Part shown: in pieces, positions 47,116 through 59,356 of the stretch | Position numbering within the stretch: position 1 is the first letter of the stretch | Layout: every line of letters starts with the position of its first letter | Source: Cervus elaphus | Lineage: Eukaryota; Chordata; Mammalia; Artiodactyla; Cervidae | DNA: 64,000 nt | Direction: 5' to 3' | NCBI RefSeq assembly: GCF_910594005.1 | Contig: NC_057848.1 | Location: 139,572,155-139,636,154 of the forward strand | Made by a program: the position numbers and the translations under genes | The notes under the pieces: generated by a model | Told to the model about the DNA's origin: nothing | What the model saw: the letters and a program-made list of their open reading frames with translations, nothing else | The model's database searches: none

Positions 47116-47514
47116 TTAAGATGCTAACTCCCATCTCCACCCCATCTCTGGCCCTCATACTTGATAAAATAGTCTCTTTCAACATGAAAAAAAAAATCAT
47201 GTTGGGGGCATCCTTTGCATGCTAACACTGTGTTAACTGAAATTTACTTTTTATTTTTGAATAAAGTAAGCCATAGAGAAATCCTGTTTGGAAGCTGACT
47301 TAGAAGATGCATGATACAAATGTAAATCTACCAATTACTTGTACCTCTGAAAAAACTCTGTGTACTAGTTGAAGCTCATGAGAAATCTGCTTATGATGAT
47401 CAGTTTCACTTTTGCATGTGTTCTAATAACTGTTAGAACAACACATGGCTCCTTTATTAGGAATAACTACTAACATTACATCTGTATCTTATCTACTAAA
47501 TCCGACAAACATTT

Positions 47515-47680
47515 GATATAGGTAAAATTATTTCTGCTGTTTTATAGAGGAGGAAACTGAGGCACAAAAGAGCTTAAGAGAGTTGTTGACATTCACAAAA
47601 CTCATCAGTGTCAGAAATGATACTTGAACCATGGTGGGTTTGTCTCCACAGTCTTTGTTCTGCATCTGTGCGCCATATTG
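47515..47680 (+). repeat. MIR-type fragment
   Basis: The phrase 'agaggaggaaactgaggcac', followed by 'cttgaaccatggtgg', is the well-known MIR-family pattern. Confidence 0.65.
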
Positions 47681-47819
47681 TCTCTCTTCAATGGTGAAAG
47701 AAAGCTAGTGACTGCAGACCACAGAAATTGATAAGGTTTTATCTAATGTAAACTTTTGCTTCTCTACCTTCTCCTTCTCCTCACTATTGTTTTCTTAGTC
47801 TGGCAAACAAATATTACTA

Positions 47820-48970
47820 AAATGTATTTGGAACCACAAAAGGTATCAAATTGCCAAAGCAATTTCAAGCAAAAAGAATAAAGCTGGAGGCATAATTCTC
47901 TCAGACTTCAGACAATACTACAAAGCTACAGTACTTAAAAGAGCATGGTATTGCTACAAAAGCAGACACTGGAGCAGAATAGAAAGCCCAGAAATAAACC
48001 CATACACCTATGGTCAATCAGTCTACAACAACAGTGCAAGAATATACAATGGAGAAAAGGCAGTCTCTTCAGCAAGTGGTGCTGGGAAAGCTGGACAGAT
48101 TCATATAAACCAATGAAGTTAGAACATTCCCTCACATCATATACAATAATAAACTCAAAATGGTTTAAAAATCTGAATATAGGATATGATGCCATAAAAT
48201 TCCTAGAAGAGAGCCAGGCCAAATGTTCTGGGACATAAATCATAGCAATGTTTTCTTAGGTCAGTCTCCCCAGGAAATAGAAATAAAAGCAAAAATAAAC
48301 AAATGGGACCTAATTAAACTTACAAGCTATTGTACAGCAAAGGAAATCATCAACAAAATGAAAAGACAACGTACACACTGGGAGAAAATATTTGCAAATG
48401 ATGCAACCAACAAGGGGTTAATTTCCAAACTATATTAACCTCTCATACAACTCAATATCAAAAAACAACAACAACAACAACAAATAACCCAATCAAAAAA
48501 TGGGCAGAAGACCTACAATGATATTTCTCTAAACAAGATATACAGTTGGCCATCAAGCACATGCAAAGATGCTCAACATCACTAAGTATTAGAGAAATAC
48601 AAATCAAACCCACAACGAGGTATCATCTCACACTAGTTAGAATGACCATCATCAGCAATTCTACAAATAATACGTGCTGGAGAGGTTGCAGAGAAAAGGA
48701 AATCCCCTCACACTGCTGGAAGAAATGTAAATTGGTATAGCCACTATGGAAAACAGTATGGAAGTTTCTTAAAAAACTAAAAATAGAGCTACCATATGAT
48801 CCAGCAATCCCACTCCTGGGTATGTACCCAGAAAATAAAACAAAACCTCTAATTTGAAAAGATACACATATCCCCAATGTTCATAGCAGCATTGTTTATA
48901 ATAGCTAAGACATGAAAACAACCCAAGTGCCTATCAACAGATGATTGGTTTACAAAGAGTATACACACCC

Positions 48971-49005
<35 letters not shown>

Positions 49006-49400
49006 AGCAATAGAATATTATTCAGTCATAAGTATGAAATATCATTTACAGTAATATGACTAGACTTTTATTACATGAAGGAAGTCAGAGAAAGACAAAT
49101 ACTTTATGAAAGCAATTATATGGGTAATCTAAAAAATAATACAAATGAATCTCTATGCAAAACAGAAACAGGCTCATAGACATAGAAAACAAACTTGTTA
49201 CCAAAGGGGAAGGGATGGAAGAAAAGTTGGAAATATGGGATTAACAGATACGAATTACAAAAAATAGATAAGCGTCAAGAATTTACTGTATAGCACAGGG
49301 AACTATATTTAATATCTTGTAATAACATATAAGAGAAAAAAATCTGGAAAAAAATTTATATGTTGTGACCATTTACAGTTACATGAAAATGTGGTATAAT
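47820..49400 (+). mobile_element. L1 (older subfamily) 3' part, sense
   Basis: 5'-truncated L1 with ORF2 C-terminal half and 3'UTR. Frames 47945-48238, 48223-48438 and 48546-48740 carry [26 protein letters not shown] and [20 protein letters not shown] in order, with shifts between them. It contains a (caa)n tract at 48468-48482 and an AC-rich tract at 48963-49004. Inactive. Confidence 0.88.
48963..49004 (+). repeat. AC-rich microsatellite inside L1
   Basis: Imperfect then perfect (AC)n at the point where L1 normally carries a short 'tatacacac' motif, so it probably expanded from the element itself. Confidence 0.9.
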
Positions 49401-49744
49401 AAACTTTTCTCATATACAGCATTTACTTAAGAATCTCAGATACAGGGGTTTATTATAAATTGTCTTGTTATCATGTCCTTCTTTTTTCCGAAACTCTTTC
49501 AGATTCAAAGCACTCTTCAAAATACTTTCCTAATACGTGAGAAATTAAACATAGCCTATTGGAATTAGTAGCAATGAAAAACTCTTCAACAATTTTAAAA
49601 CTTTAAAATTACTTGGAAGTTTAGTAAGCCAACACCACAGTGCAGTGTGGCTCCAAACAGATGAGCACAATGACATTTGATACTCATGAAATGTACCTGA
49701 CTAAAACATATTTGACAAGTTAGTCTTGCTAGTAAAATGACTGG
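49401..49744. other. Unassigned DNA
   Basis: No gene or repeat was recognised. Confidence 0.5.
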
Positions 49745-50232
49745 TGTATTCGTCAAGATCCTCTAGAGAAACAAAATAGGATATACATAGATACAGAATA
49801 CGGAAAGAAATTTATTATGAGGGACTGGCTCATGCATTTATGAAGGTTGTGAATTCCCACAATTTGTTATCTGCAAAATACAGACTCAGAAAAGCTGGTG
49901 ATGTAATTCCAGTCCAAACATGAAGACCTGAGAACCAGAAGAACCAATGGTGTATGCCCCAGTTCCAGGAATGCCAGAGAACAATGAACACCAATTTCTG
50001 AGGGCAGGAAAGATGGGCATTTCAGCTCAAGCAGAGAACAAAATCACCCTTCCTCCAAATTTTAATTCTATTAAGGCCTTCAGTGGATTGGATGATGCCC
50101 AAATACAAAGGCAAAAGCCATCTCCTTCACCCAGGTTACCAATTCAAATGCTAATCTCTTCTAGAAACACAGACACAACTATCTGGGCATCTTGTAGTCC
50201 ATTCAAGTTGACATATAAAATTAACCAGCACA
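49745..50232 (+). repeat. Ancient mammalian interspersed repeat, copy A
   Basis: Begins near 'agatcctctagagaaacaaa' and ends near 'catataaaattaaccagcac'. The same family, in the same orientation, recurs at 61930-62370 (shared 'tctattaaggcctt'/'tctattcaggcctt' and 'tcaaatgctaatc'/'ttaaatgttgatc'). The family name is not claimed. Confidence 0.6.
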
Positions 50233-50398
50233 AGCAGAATACGTTTAGAAAATGATACCACAAAACCATTGCCATGGGATTGAAAAAGTACACAGACAAG
50301 AAATAAATATAAAAGCATTTCACAGGTATCGCAAGTAGCTGATCTACTTATTTTTCTGGATTTTGTGATGCTTGCAGTATTTATCAGCTTTCAAAATT

Positions 50399-50552
50399 TA
50401 TAACTGTTGTGGTTTCTTTTCCCATTTTCAATACAGTCCTTTAAATATCTAATCTTTTAGTTTCAATTCTATATTCTCTTCTCCTAAAAAGGCTGTGCAA
50501 ATCATACAAGTTTCAAGCCTCCAAAACCTGACTGCACCTGATCACAAGTGTG
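50399..50552 (+). repeat. Local duplication, block X, copy 1
   Basis: About 150 bp similar to 59203-59356, with landmarks 'tttcttttcccattttcaat', 'atctaatcttttagtttcaa' and 'ctgcacctgatcacaagt'. Roughly one mismatch per 10-15 bases by eye. Confidence 0.8.
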
Positions 50553-50733
50553 AGAACAGTTTTACTTACCTTTATTACAATGTCCACTGCATAGTTAAGC
50601 TCATGAACAGAACTGCCAGTCTTCCAGATACATACTCTGCTTTTCATCTCATAGCCATTTCACTGCCACTGCTGGGACAAGGATGTGCTAGGCTGAAAGC
50701 AAAGAGAGATGGTGTAGTTAAGTCTGTGATTTA

Positions 50734-50764
50734 AGTAAGTGACTTGTGAGCAATGTAAATATAC
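50734..50764 (+). repeat. Local duplication, block Y, copy 1
   Basis: 31 bp nearly identical to 59163-59192 ('aagtaagtgacttgtgag' plus 'aatgtaaatata'). Here it lies to the right of block X. Confidence 0.75.
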
Positions 50765-50939
50765 CATAGTAAATGTTGTAAAAATGTTGATATTGATTTC
50801 ACTTTTTTTCAGTCCATTTTGTAATATGTTTATAGTAGCACTGAATGACAATTTTCACATTTTAAGCTGTGTTATAACCAACAAGGAGAATCTATCATGC
50901 TCACATCACTACAGTGACAAACATTAATATAGGGGATAG

Positions 50940-51055
50940 AATATTAGCTTTGAATCAGGAAGATTTTGTTTAAAACTGGGTTCTACCTCATTTTGCTCTG
51001 AGCAAGTTGTTTAGTTCCTCAGCTTCTTACTCTCTATAAAATGTGAATTAAAAAT
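50940..51055 (+). repeat. MIR-type fragment
   Basis: MIR-like pattern: 'aaactgggttctacctcatt', 'gagcaagttgtttagttcct' and 'ctataaaatgtgaatta'. Confidence 0.55.
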
Positions 51056-51108
51056 AGCTATCTGGAAGAATGGTTCAGAATGTTAAAAGATATTTTACAA
51101 ATGATTTC

Positions 51109-51663
51109 AATACTTTGTCCCCTACTTTCTTCAATTTAAGTCTGAATTTTGCAATAAGGAGTTCATGATCTGATCCACAGTCAGCTCCTGGTCTTGTTTT
51201 TACTGACCATATAGAGCTTCTCCATGTTTGGCTACAAAGAATATAATCAGTCTGATTTCGGTGTTGACCATCTGGTGATTCCATGTGTAGTCTTCTCATC
51301 CAGAGTGTTCTCTTGGCAAAACTCTGTTAGCCTTTGCCCTGCTTCATTCTGTACTCCAAGGCCAAATTTGCCTCTTACTCCAGGTATCTTTTGACTTCCT
51401 ACTTTTGCATTCCAGTCCCCTATAATTAAAAGGACATCTTTTATGGGTGCTAGTTCTAGAAGGTCTTGTAGGTCTTCATAGAACCGTTCAGCTTCTTCAG
51501 CATTACTGGTTGGGGAATAGACTTGGATTACTGTGATATTGAATGGTTTGCCCTGGAAACAAATAGAGATCATTCCGTCATTTTTGAGATTGTACCCAAG
51601 TATCGCATTTTGAATTCTTTTGTTGATGGTGACTGCAGCCATGAAATTAAAAGATGCTTGCTC
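51109..51663 (-). mobile_element. BovB LINE, left part with 5' inversion
   Basis: 51118-51623 is BovB endonuclease region in antisense. Minus frame 51247-51954 includes IIGDWNAKVGSQK and KFGLGVQNEAGQRLTEFCQE. At about 51624 it switches to sense BovB ('gatggtgactgcagcc'), matching 35790 onward in the other copy. The sense part is broken at 51663 by the L1 pair and resumes at 58246. The 7-mer 'aatactt' at 51109-51115 and 58823-58829 may be the BovB TSD. About 1.5 kb is missing at the inversion point. Confidence 0.85.
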
Positions 51664-52247
51664 GAGGGAGAACAAGATGGTGGAGGAGTAGGTAGATGTG
51701 GAATACATCTCTCCCCACAGATACATCAGGAATACACCTTCAGACACAGAAGTGCATGCAGAACACCAGCTGAGAGTGGACAGAAGTACCTGACCAGCAA
51801 AAAAGAATACATAGACCCATGCAAAACTCAAGATCAAGGCCTGAGCCTTTGGAGTGGGAGCACTGAATCCAAGACCCTGGACTACCAGAGAACTAACCCT
51901 AGGGGGTATCAAATAGTGAGAACTCACACAAAGGAAACCACTGTAATACAACACTTGGCATCACCCAACCACCAATAGCACCCTGTGTAGGATGCCACAT
52001 CTAAACAACAAACAAAACAAAAATACAAACCCAATCATCAGCAGACAGGATTACCACCTCACTCAGCCTTGCTCATCAGAGGAAAAACAAACAAACAAAC
52101 AAAAACTCAGCACAAATTTCACCCTATAAGAAGCTTACACAAACCACTGAACCAAACGTAGAGGGCAGAAACCAAAAGGAAGAAATAATTCAACCTTGAA
52201 GACTGGGAGAAGGAGACCTCAAACACAATAAGTTAAAACAAATAATA

Positions 52248-53140
52248 ATGAAAAGGCTGAGAAATACTACACAAATGCAGGAACAAACTAGAAATACAGA
52301 AGTCCAAATAAATGAAGAGGAAATAGGCAAACTACCTGAAAAAGAATTCAGAATAATGATAGTAAAGATGATCAAAAACCTTGAAAGCAAAATGGAGAAA
52401 ATGCAAGAATCAATTAACAAAGACCTAGAAGAATTAAAGAATAAACATACAGAGACAAGCAACACAATTACTGAAATTAAAAATACTATAGAAGGAATCA
52501 ATAGTAGAATATCTGAAGCAGAAGAACGAATCAGTGAGCTGGAAGATAAAATGGTGGAAATAACGTCTGAAGAGCAGAATAAAGTAAAAAAGAATGAAAA
52601 GAAAAAAGGATAGTCTCAGAGGCCTCTGGGACCATATCAAATGCACCAACATTCAAATAATAGGGCTCCCAGAAGAAGAAGAGAAAAAAGAAAGGGTGTG
52701 AGAAAATTTTTGAAGAAATTATAGTTGAAAATTTCCCCAGTATGTAAAAGGAAATAGTCAATCAAGTCCAAGAGGCACAAAGAGTCCCATACAGGATAAA
52801 CCCAAGGAGAAACATGCCAAGATGCACACTAATAAAACTAAGAAAGACTAAACACAAATAAAGAATATTAAAAGTAGCAAGGGAGAAGCAACAAGTAACA
52901 TACAAGGGAAACCCCATGTGCTTAACAGGTGATCTTTCAGCATAAACTCACAGGCCAGAAGAGAATGGCAGGATATATTTAAATTCCTGAAAGGGAAGTA
53001 CCTACAACCAAGATTACTGCACCCGGCAAGGATCTCATTCAAAATTGATGGAGAAATCAAAAGCTTTTCACACAAGCAAAAGTTAAGAGAATTCAGTACA
53101 ACCAAACCAGTTTTACAACAAATGTTAAACAGACTTATAT
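52248..53140 (+). pseudogene. L1 ORF1 (RNA-binding protein), truncated by stop
   Basis: ORF1p is the L1 RNA chaperone with coiled coil, RRM and C-terminal domain. The first 121 codons (52248-52613) are open and show heptad-rich coiled-coil sequence (ESKMEKMQESINKDLEELKN, then EGINSRISEAEERISELEDK). A TAG at 52611-52613 ends the frame. Sequence matching the RRM and C-terminal domain continues, with stops and shifts, to about 53140. Confidence 0.8.
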
Positions 53141-53196
53141 AGTCAAGAAATATGACAAGAAAAAGATTTACAAAATCAAACCCCAAAAATTAAGAA

Positions 53197-56100
53197 AATG
53201 GCAATAGCAACATATATATCAATAATTACTTTAAATGTAAATGGATTCAATGCTCCAACCAAAAGACACAGACTGGCTGAATGGATACAAAAACAAGAAC
53301 CATATATATACGGTCTATAAGAAACCCACTTTAGACCTCAAGACACATATAGACTGAAAGTGAGAGGATGGAAAAACACATTCCATGCAAATGAGAAGCA
53401 AAAGAAAGCTGGAGGAACAATCCTCATATCAGAAAAAATAAACCTTAAAATAAAGAAGATTACAAGAGATAAGGAAGGACACCGCATAACGATCAAGGAA
53501 TCAATCCAAGAGGAAGAAATAACAATTGTAAATATGTATGCACCCAACATAGGAGCAACTCAATACATAAGACAAACACTAACAGATATAAAAGGAGAAA
53601 TTGACAGTAACACAACAATATTAGGAGACGTTAACATCCCACTCACACCAATGGACAGATCATCAAAACAGAAAAATTAATAAGGAAACACAAATCTTAA
53701 ATGATACATTAGATGAGATGGATCTCATTGATATCCTCAGGACATTCCACCCAAATGGAGAGGAATACACCTTCTTCTCAAGGGCACATGGAACATTTTC
53801 CAGCATAGACCACATCTTGGGTCACAAGTCAAACCTCAGTAAATTTAAGAAAATTGAAATCATATCAAGCATCTTCTCTGACCCACAACGCTATGAGACT
53901 AGATATCAATTATAAGAAAAAAACTGTAATAAACACAAATACATGGAGATTAAACAACACATTTCTAAATAACCAACAGGTTGCTGAAGAAATCAAAAGG
54001 GAAATCAAAAAATTTCTAGAAACAAATAACAATGAAAACACAACTCAAAACCGATGGGATGCAGCAAAAGCAGTTCTAAGAGGGAAGTTTACAGCAGTAC
54101 AATCCTACCTCAAGAAACAAGAAAAAGATCGAATAGACAACCTAACTTCACACCTAAAACAACTGGAAAAAGAACAAAAAACCCCCAAAATTAGGAGAAG
54201 GTAAGTAATCATAAAGATCCAAGCAGAAATAAATGAAAAAGAAATGAAAGAAACAATAGCAATGATTAATAAAACTAAAAGCTGGTTCTTTAAGAAGATA
54301 AACAAAATTGACAAACCTTTAGCCAGACTCATCAAGAAAAAAACAGAGAAGAATCAAATCAAAAAAATTAGAAATGAAAAAGGAGAGGTTACAACAGACA
54401 ATGCAGAAATACAAAGGATTATAAGAGAGTATTATGAACAACTCTATGGTAATAAATTGGATAACCTGGAAGAAATGGACAGATTCTTAGAAGAGTTCAA
54501 TCTTCTAAGACTGAACCAGGAAGAAATAGAAATTATGAACAACCCAATTACAAGCACTGAAATTGAAGCCATGATCAAAAATCTCCCAAAAAACAAAAGC
54601 TCAGGACCAGATGGTTTCACGGGAGAATTCTATCAAACATTAGAGAAGAGCTAATGCCTATCCTTCTAAAAACTCTTTCAAAAAAATTGCAGAGGAAGGA
54701 ATACTTCCAAACTCATTCTACGAGGCCACCATCACCCGGATACCAAAACCAGACAAAGACAACACACAAAAAGAAAACTATAGGCCAATATCACTGATGA
54801 ACACAGATGCAAAAATCCTCAACAAAATTTTAGCAAACAAAATTCAGCAACACATCAAAAAGCTCATATACCATGATCAAGTTGGGTATATTCCAACTTG
54901 AATGCAAGGATTCTTCAATATATGCAAATCCATCAATGTGATACACCATAGTAAAAAACTGAAAGATAAAAACCATATGATAATCTCAATAGATACAGAA
55001 AAAGCCTTTGACAAAATTCAGCACCCATTTATGATTAAAACTCTTCAAAAATGGGCATAGAAGGAACCTACCTCAACATAGTAAAGGCCATATATGATAA
55101 GCCTACAGCAAACATTATTCTCAATGGTGAGAAACAGAAAGCATTCCCCCTAAGATCAGGAACAAAACAACAGTGTCCACTTTCACCACGATTATTCAAC
55201 ATAGTTCTGGAAGTCCTAGCTAAAGCAATCAGAGAACAAAAATAAATAAAAGGGATCCAGATCGGAAAAGAAGAGGTAAAGCTCTCACTGTTTGCAGATG
55301 ACATGATACCGTACACAGAAAACCCTAAAGATAGTATCAGAAAATTACTAGAGCTAATCAGTGAATTTAGCAAAGTTGCAGGATACAAAATCAATACACA
55401 AAAATCACTTGCATTCCTATATACTAACAATGAAAAGTCAGAAAGTAAAATTAAGGAATCAATCCCATTAACCATTGCAACAAAAAGAATTAAATATCTA
55501 GGAATAAACTTACCTAAGGAGATAAAAGAACTGTACACAGAAAATTATAAGACACTGATGGAAGAAATCAAAGATGATATAAACAGATGGAGAGATATTC
55601 CATGTTCCTGGGTAGGAAGAATCAATAATTTGAAAATGACTATACTACCAAATTCAGTCTACAGATTCAATGTGATGCCTATCAAATTACCAGAGACATT
55701 TTTCACAGAACTAGAACAAAAAATTTCACAATTCATATGGAAACATAAAAGACCCCAAATAGCCAAAGCAGTCTTGAGAAAGAAGAATGGAGCTGGAGGA
55801 ATCAACCTTCCTGACTTCAGATTATATTACAAAGCTACAGTCATCAAGACAGTATGGTACTGGCACAAAAACAGAAATCTAGACCAATGGAACAAGATAG
55901 AAAGGTCAGAAATAAACCTATGCACCTATGGGTATCTTATTTTTGACAAAGGAGGCAAGAATATACTATGGGGCTGGGAAAACTGGATAGCTACATGTAA
56001 AAGAATGAAATTAGAAAACTTCCTAACACCATACACAAAGATAAACTCAAAATGGATTAAAGACCTAAATGTAAGACCAGAAACTATAAAACTCCTAGAG

Positions 56101-56986
56101 GAAAACATAGCAGAACACTCGATGACATAAATCAAAGCAAGATCCTCTATGACCCACCTCCTAGAGTAACAGAAATAAAAACAAAAGTAAACAAGTGGGA
56201 CCTGATTAAACTTAAAAGGTTTTGCACAGCAAAGGAAATTATAAGCAAGGTGAAAAGACAACTCTTGGAATGGGAGAAAATAATAGCAAATGAAACAACT
56301 GACAAAGGATTAATTTTCAAAATATACAAGTAGCTCATACAACTCAATACCAGGACAACAAATAACCCAATCAAAAAGTGGGGAAAAGACCTAAACATAC
56401 ATTTCTCCAAAGGAGACACACAGAAGGCTAACAAACACATGAAAAGATGTTCAACATCGCTCATTATTAGAGAAATGCAAATCAAAACCACAATGAGATA
56501 TCACCTCACACCAGTTGGAATGGTCATCATTAAAAAGCCTACAAACAATAAATACCGGTGAGGGTGTGGAGAAAAGAGAACACTCTTGCACTGTTTGTGG
56601 AAGGTAAATTGATACAGCCACTATGGAAGACGGTATGGAGATTCCTTAAAAAACTAGGAATAAAACCAACATATGACCCAGCAATCCCACTCCTAGGCAT
56701 ATACCCTGAGGAAACCAAAATTGAAAGAGACACATGTATCCCATTGTTCATTGCAGCACTATTTAAAATAGCTAGAACATGGAAGCAACCTAGATGCCCA
56801 TTGACAGATGAATGGATAAAGAAGTTGTTGTACATATACACAGTGGAGTATTACTCAGCCATAAAAAGGAACACATTTGAGTCAGTTTGGATGAGGTAGA
56901 TGAACCTAGGACCTATTATACAGGGTGAAGTAAGTCAGAAAGAGAAAGATAAATATCATATTCTAATGTATATATATAGAATCTAG
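53197..56986 (+). pseudogene. L1 ORF2 (endonuclease/reverse transcriptase), broken
   Basis: The start ATG at 53197-53199 reads MAIATYISIITLNVNG, the usual ORF2 endonuclease N-terminus. Later pieces: endonuclease 53360-53680 (ITIVNMYAPN, TTILGDVNIPL), linker 54244-54654 ([13 protein letters not shown] at its end), RT around 55051-55302 with catalytic Phe-Ala-Asp-Asp at 55291-55302, and a long open part 55303-56130. The stop is at 56984-56986. Several stops and frameshifts separate them, for example at about 53321 and 54654. Order and spacing are normal, so the copy was once full length but is now inactive. Confidence 0.88.
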
Positions 56987-57340
56987 AAAAATGGTTCAGT
57001 AGAATTTATTTGTAGGGCAGCAATGGAGAAACAGACATAGAGAATAGATTTATGGACACAGGGAGAGGTGAGGAGAGGGTGAGATGTATGGAAAGAGTAA
57101 CATGGAAACTTACATTACCATATGTAAAACAGATAGCCAAAGGGAATTTGCTGTAAGGCTCAGGAAACTCAAACAGGGGCTCTGTATCAACCTAGAGGGG
57201 TGGGATAGGGAGGGAGATGGGAGGGAGGTTCAAAAGGGAGGGGATAAATGTATACCCATGGCTGATTCATGTTGATGTTTGACAGGAAACAACAAAATTC
57301 TGTAAAGCAATTATCCTTCAATTAAAAAATAAATATTAAA

Positions 57341-58245
57341 ACACATGAAAAGATGCTCAACATCACTCATTATTAGAAAAATGCAAATCAAAACCACAAT
57401 GAGGTACCATTACACGCCAGTCAGGATGGCTGCTATCCAAAAGTCTACAAGCAATAAATGCTGGAGAGGGTGTGGAGAAAAGGGAACCCTCTTACACTGT
57501 TGGTGGGAATGCAAACTAGTACAGCCGCTATGGAAAACAGTGTGGAGATTTCTTAAAAAACTGGAAATAGAACTGCCATATGACCCAGCAATACCACTTC
57601 TGGGCATACACACTGAGGAAACCAGATCTGAAAGAGACATGTGCACCCCAATGTTCATTGCAGCACTGTTTACAATAGCCAGGACATGGAAGCAACCTAG
57701 ATGCCCATCAGCAGATGAATGGATAAGGAAGCTGTGGTACATATACACCATGGAATATTACTCAGCCATTAAAAAGAATTCATTTGAATCAGTCCTAATG
57801 AGATGGATGAAACTGGAGCCCCTTATACAGAGTGAAGTAAGCCAGAAAGATAAAGAACATTACAGCATACTAACACATATATATGGAATTTAGAAAGATG
57901 GTAACGATAACCCTATATGCAAAACAGAAAAAGAGACACAGAAATACAGAACAGACTTTTGAACTCTGTGGGAGAAGGTGAGGGTGGGATGTTTCAAAAG
58001 AACAGCATGTATACTATTTATGGTGAAACAGATCACCAGCCCAGGTGGGATGCATGAGACAAGTGCTCGGGCCTGGTGCACTGGGAAGACCCAGAGGAAT
58101 CGGGTGGAGAGGGAGGTGGGAGGGGGGATCAGGATGGGGAATACGTGTAAATCTATGGCTGATTCATCAATGTATGACAAAACCCACTGAAATGTTGTGA
58201 AGTAATTAGCCTCCAACTAATAAAATAAATAAATATTAAAAAAAA
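57341..58245 (+). mobile_element. Young L1 3' end joined to the tail of the first L1
   Basis: 5'-truncated L1 of the same young subfamily as 2480-3970. It holds the last 182 codons of ORF2 uninterrupted (57345-57893, stop 57891-57893), a 3'UTR and a tail 'aaataaatattaaaaaaaa'. It begins directly after the first L1's tail. The right TSD of the whole pair follows at 58246-58260. Confidence 0.9.
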
Positions 58246-58829
58246 AAAAGATGTTTGCTCCTTGGAAGAAAAGCTATGACCAACCTAGAGAGCATATTAA
58301 AAAGTAGAGACATTACTTTGCCAACAAAGGTCCATCTAGTCAAACTATGATTTTTTCCAGTGGTCATGTATGGATGTGAGAGTTGGACTATAAAGAAAGC
58401 TGAGCACTGAAGAACTGATGCTTTTGAACTGTGGTGTTGGAGAAGACTCTTGAGAGTCCCTTGGACTGCAAGGAGATCCAACCAGTCCATCCTGAAGGAA
58501 ATTAGTCCTGAACACTCATTGGAAGGACTGATGCTGAAGCTGAAACTGCAATACTTTGGTCACCTGTGTGACCAAAATGTCAACTTTGGTGACCTGTGTG
58601 ATGTGAAGAACTGACTCATTGGAGAAGACCCTGATGCTGGGAAAGACTGAAGGCAGGAGAAGAAGGGGATGATAGAGGATGAGATGGTTGGATGGCATCA
58701 CCAACTCAATGGACGTGAGTTTGAGCAAGCTCTGGGAGTTGGTGGTAGACAGGGAGGCCTGGTGTGCTGCAGTCCTTGGGGTTGCAAAGAGTTGGACATG
58801 ACTGAGCAACTAAACTGAACTGAATACTT
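58246..58829 (+). mobile_element. BovB LINE, right part (continues 51624-51663)
   Basis: After TSD copy 'aaaagatgtttgctc' (58246-58260) the BovB sequence continues with 'cttggaagaaaagctatgac' and runs to the tgaac tail at about 58822. It carries a small local duplication/inverted repeat at 58551-58612. It encodes broken C-terminal BovB sequence only. Confidence 0.9.
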
Positions 58830-59162
58830 GGTTCTGACCCCTGATAGGCACTGATATAATACATTCTGGTTGTTATTATTATTAAAAATTCTTTCCATCA
58901 TGGAAGATAATTATTGAGTCATCTTATTATCATTCTATATCTGCAGAGCAGAGATGTCCCTACTATATAGGCAGAAGCAAAGGTTTACTTACTACACGTT
59001 ACCACATAATTCTTTGACCTCTGTCTTAGAAAATAGTTTTATGTTAAGTTATCAGTGAAGAAGACATTTTGACAAGATCATCTAACTAGAATAACTTCTA
59101 CCATGATAAGCAATTAAAGTTGCTCTGCTGTTTTGATGCCCAGTTTCTATTTTTAGCATAGA

Positions 59163-59192
59163 AGTAAGTGACTTGTGAGTAATGTAAATATA
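59163..59192 (+). repeat. Local duplication, block Y, copy 2
   Basis: 30 bp nearly identical to 50734-50764. Here it lies to the left of block X, about 10 bp away. Confidence 0.75.
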
Positions 59193-59202
59193 ACTTTTCT
59201 AA

Positions 59203-59356
59203 CTGCTGTGATTTCTTTTCCCATTTTCAATATAGTCCTTTTAATATCTAATCTTTTAGTTTCAATTTTATATTCTCTTCTCTTAAAAAGGCTGTGTAAA
59301 TCATACAAGTTTCAAGCCCAACAAAACCCGACTGCACCTGATCACAAGTCTGGTAT
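59203..59356 (+). repeat. Local duplication, block X, copy 2
   Basis: About 150 bp similar to 50399-50552, in the same orientation. Confidence 0.8.

Larger units (their letters stand above)
51664..57340 (+). mobile_element. Long L1 nested in BovB, sense
   Basis: L1 with its own 5' start ('gagggagaacaagatggtgg'), a leader of about 580 bp, ORF1, ORF2 and a 3'UTR ending in an A-rich tail at about 57325-57340. The left TSD 'aaaagatgcttgctc' is at 51649-51663; its partner is at 58246-58260, beyond a second L1. Both reading frames are broken. It belongs to an older subfamily than the L1s at 2480 and 57341, judging from ORF2 differences (AIKRNTFESV versus [10 protein letters not shown]). Confidence 0.9.

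Noticed and set aside
49947..50255. 102-codon frame
   Set aside because: It lies in an ancient interspersed repeat that recurs at 61930-62370 without the frame.
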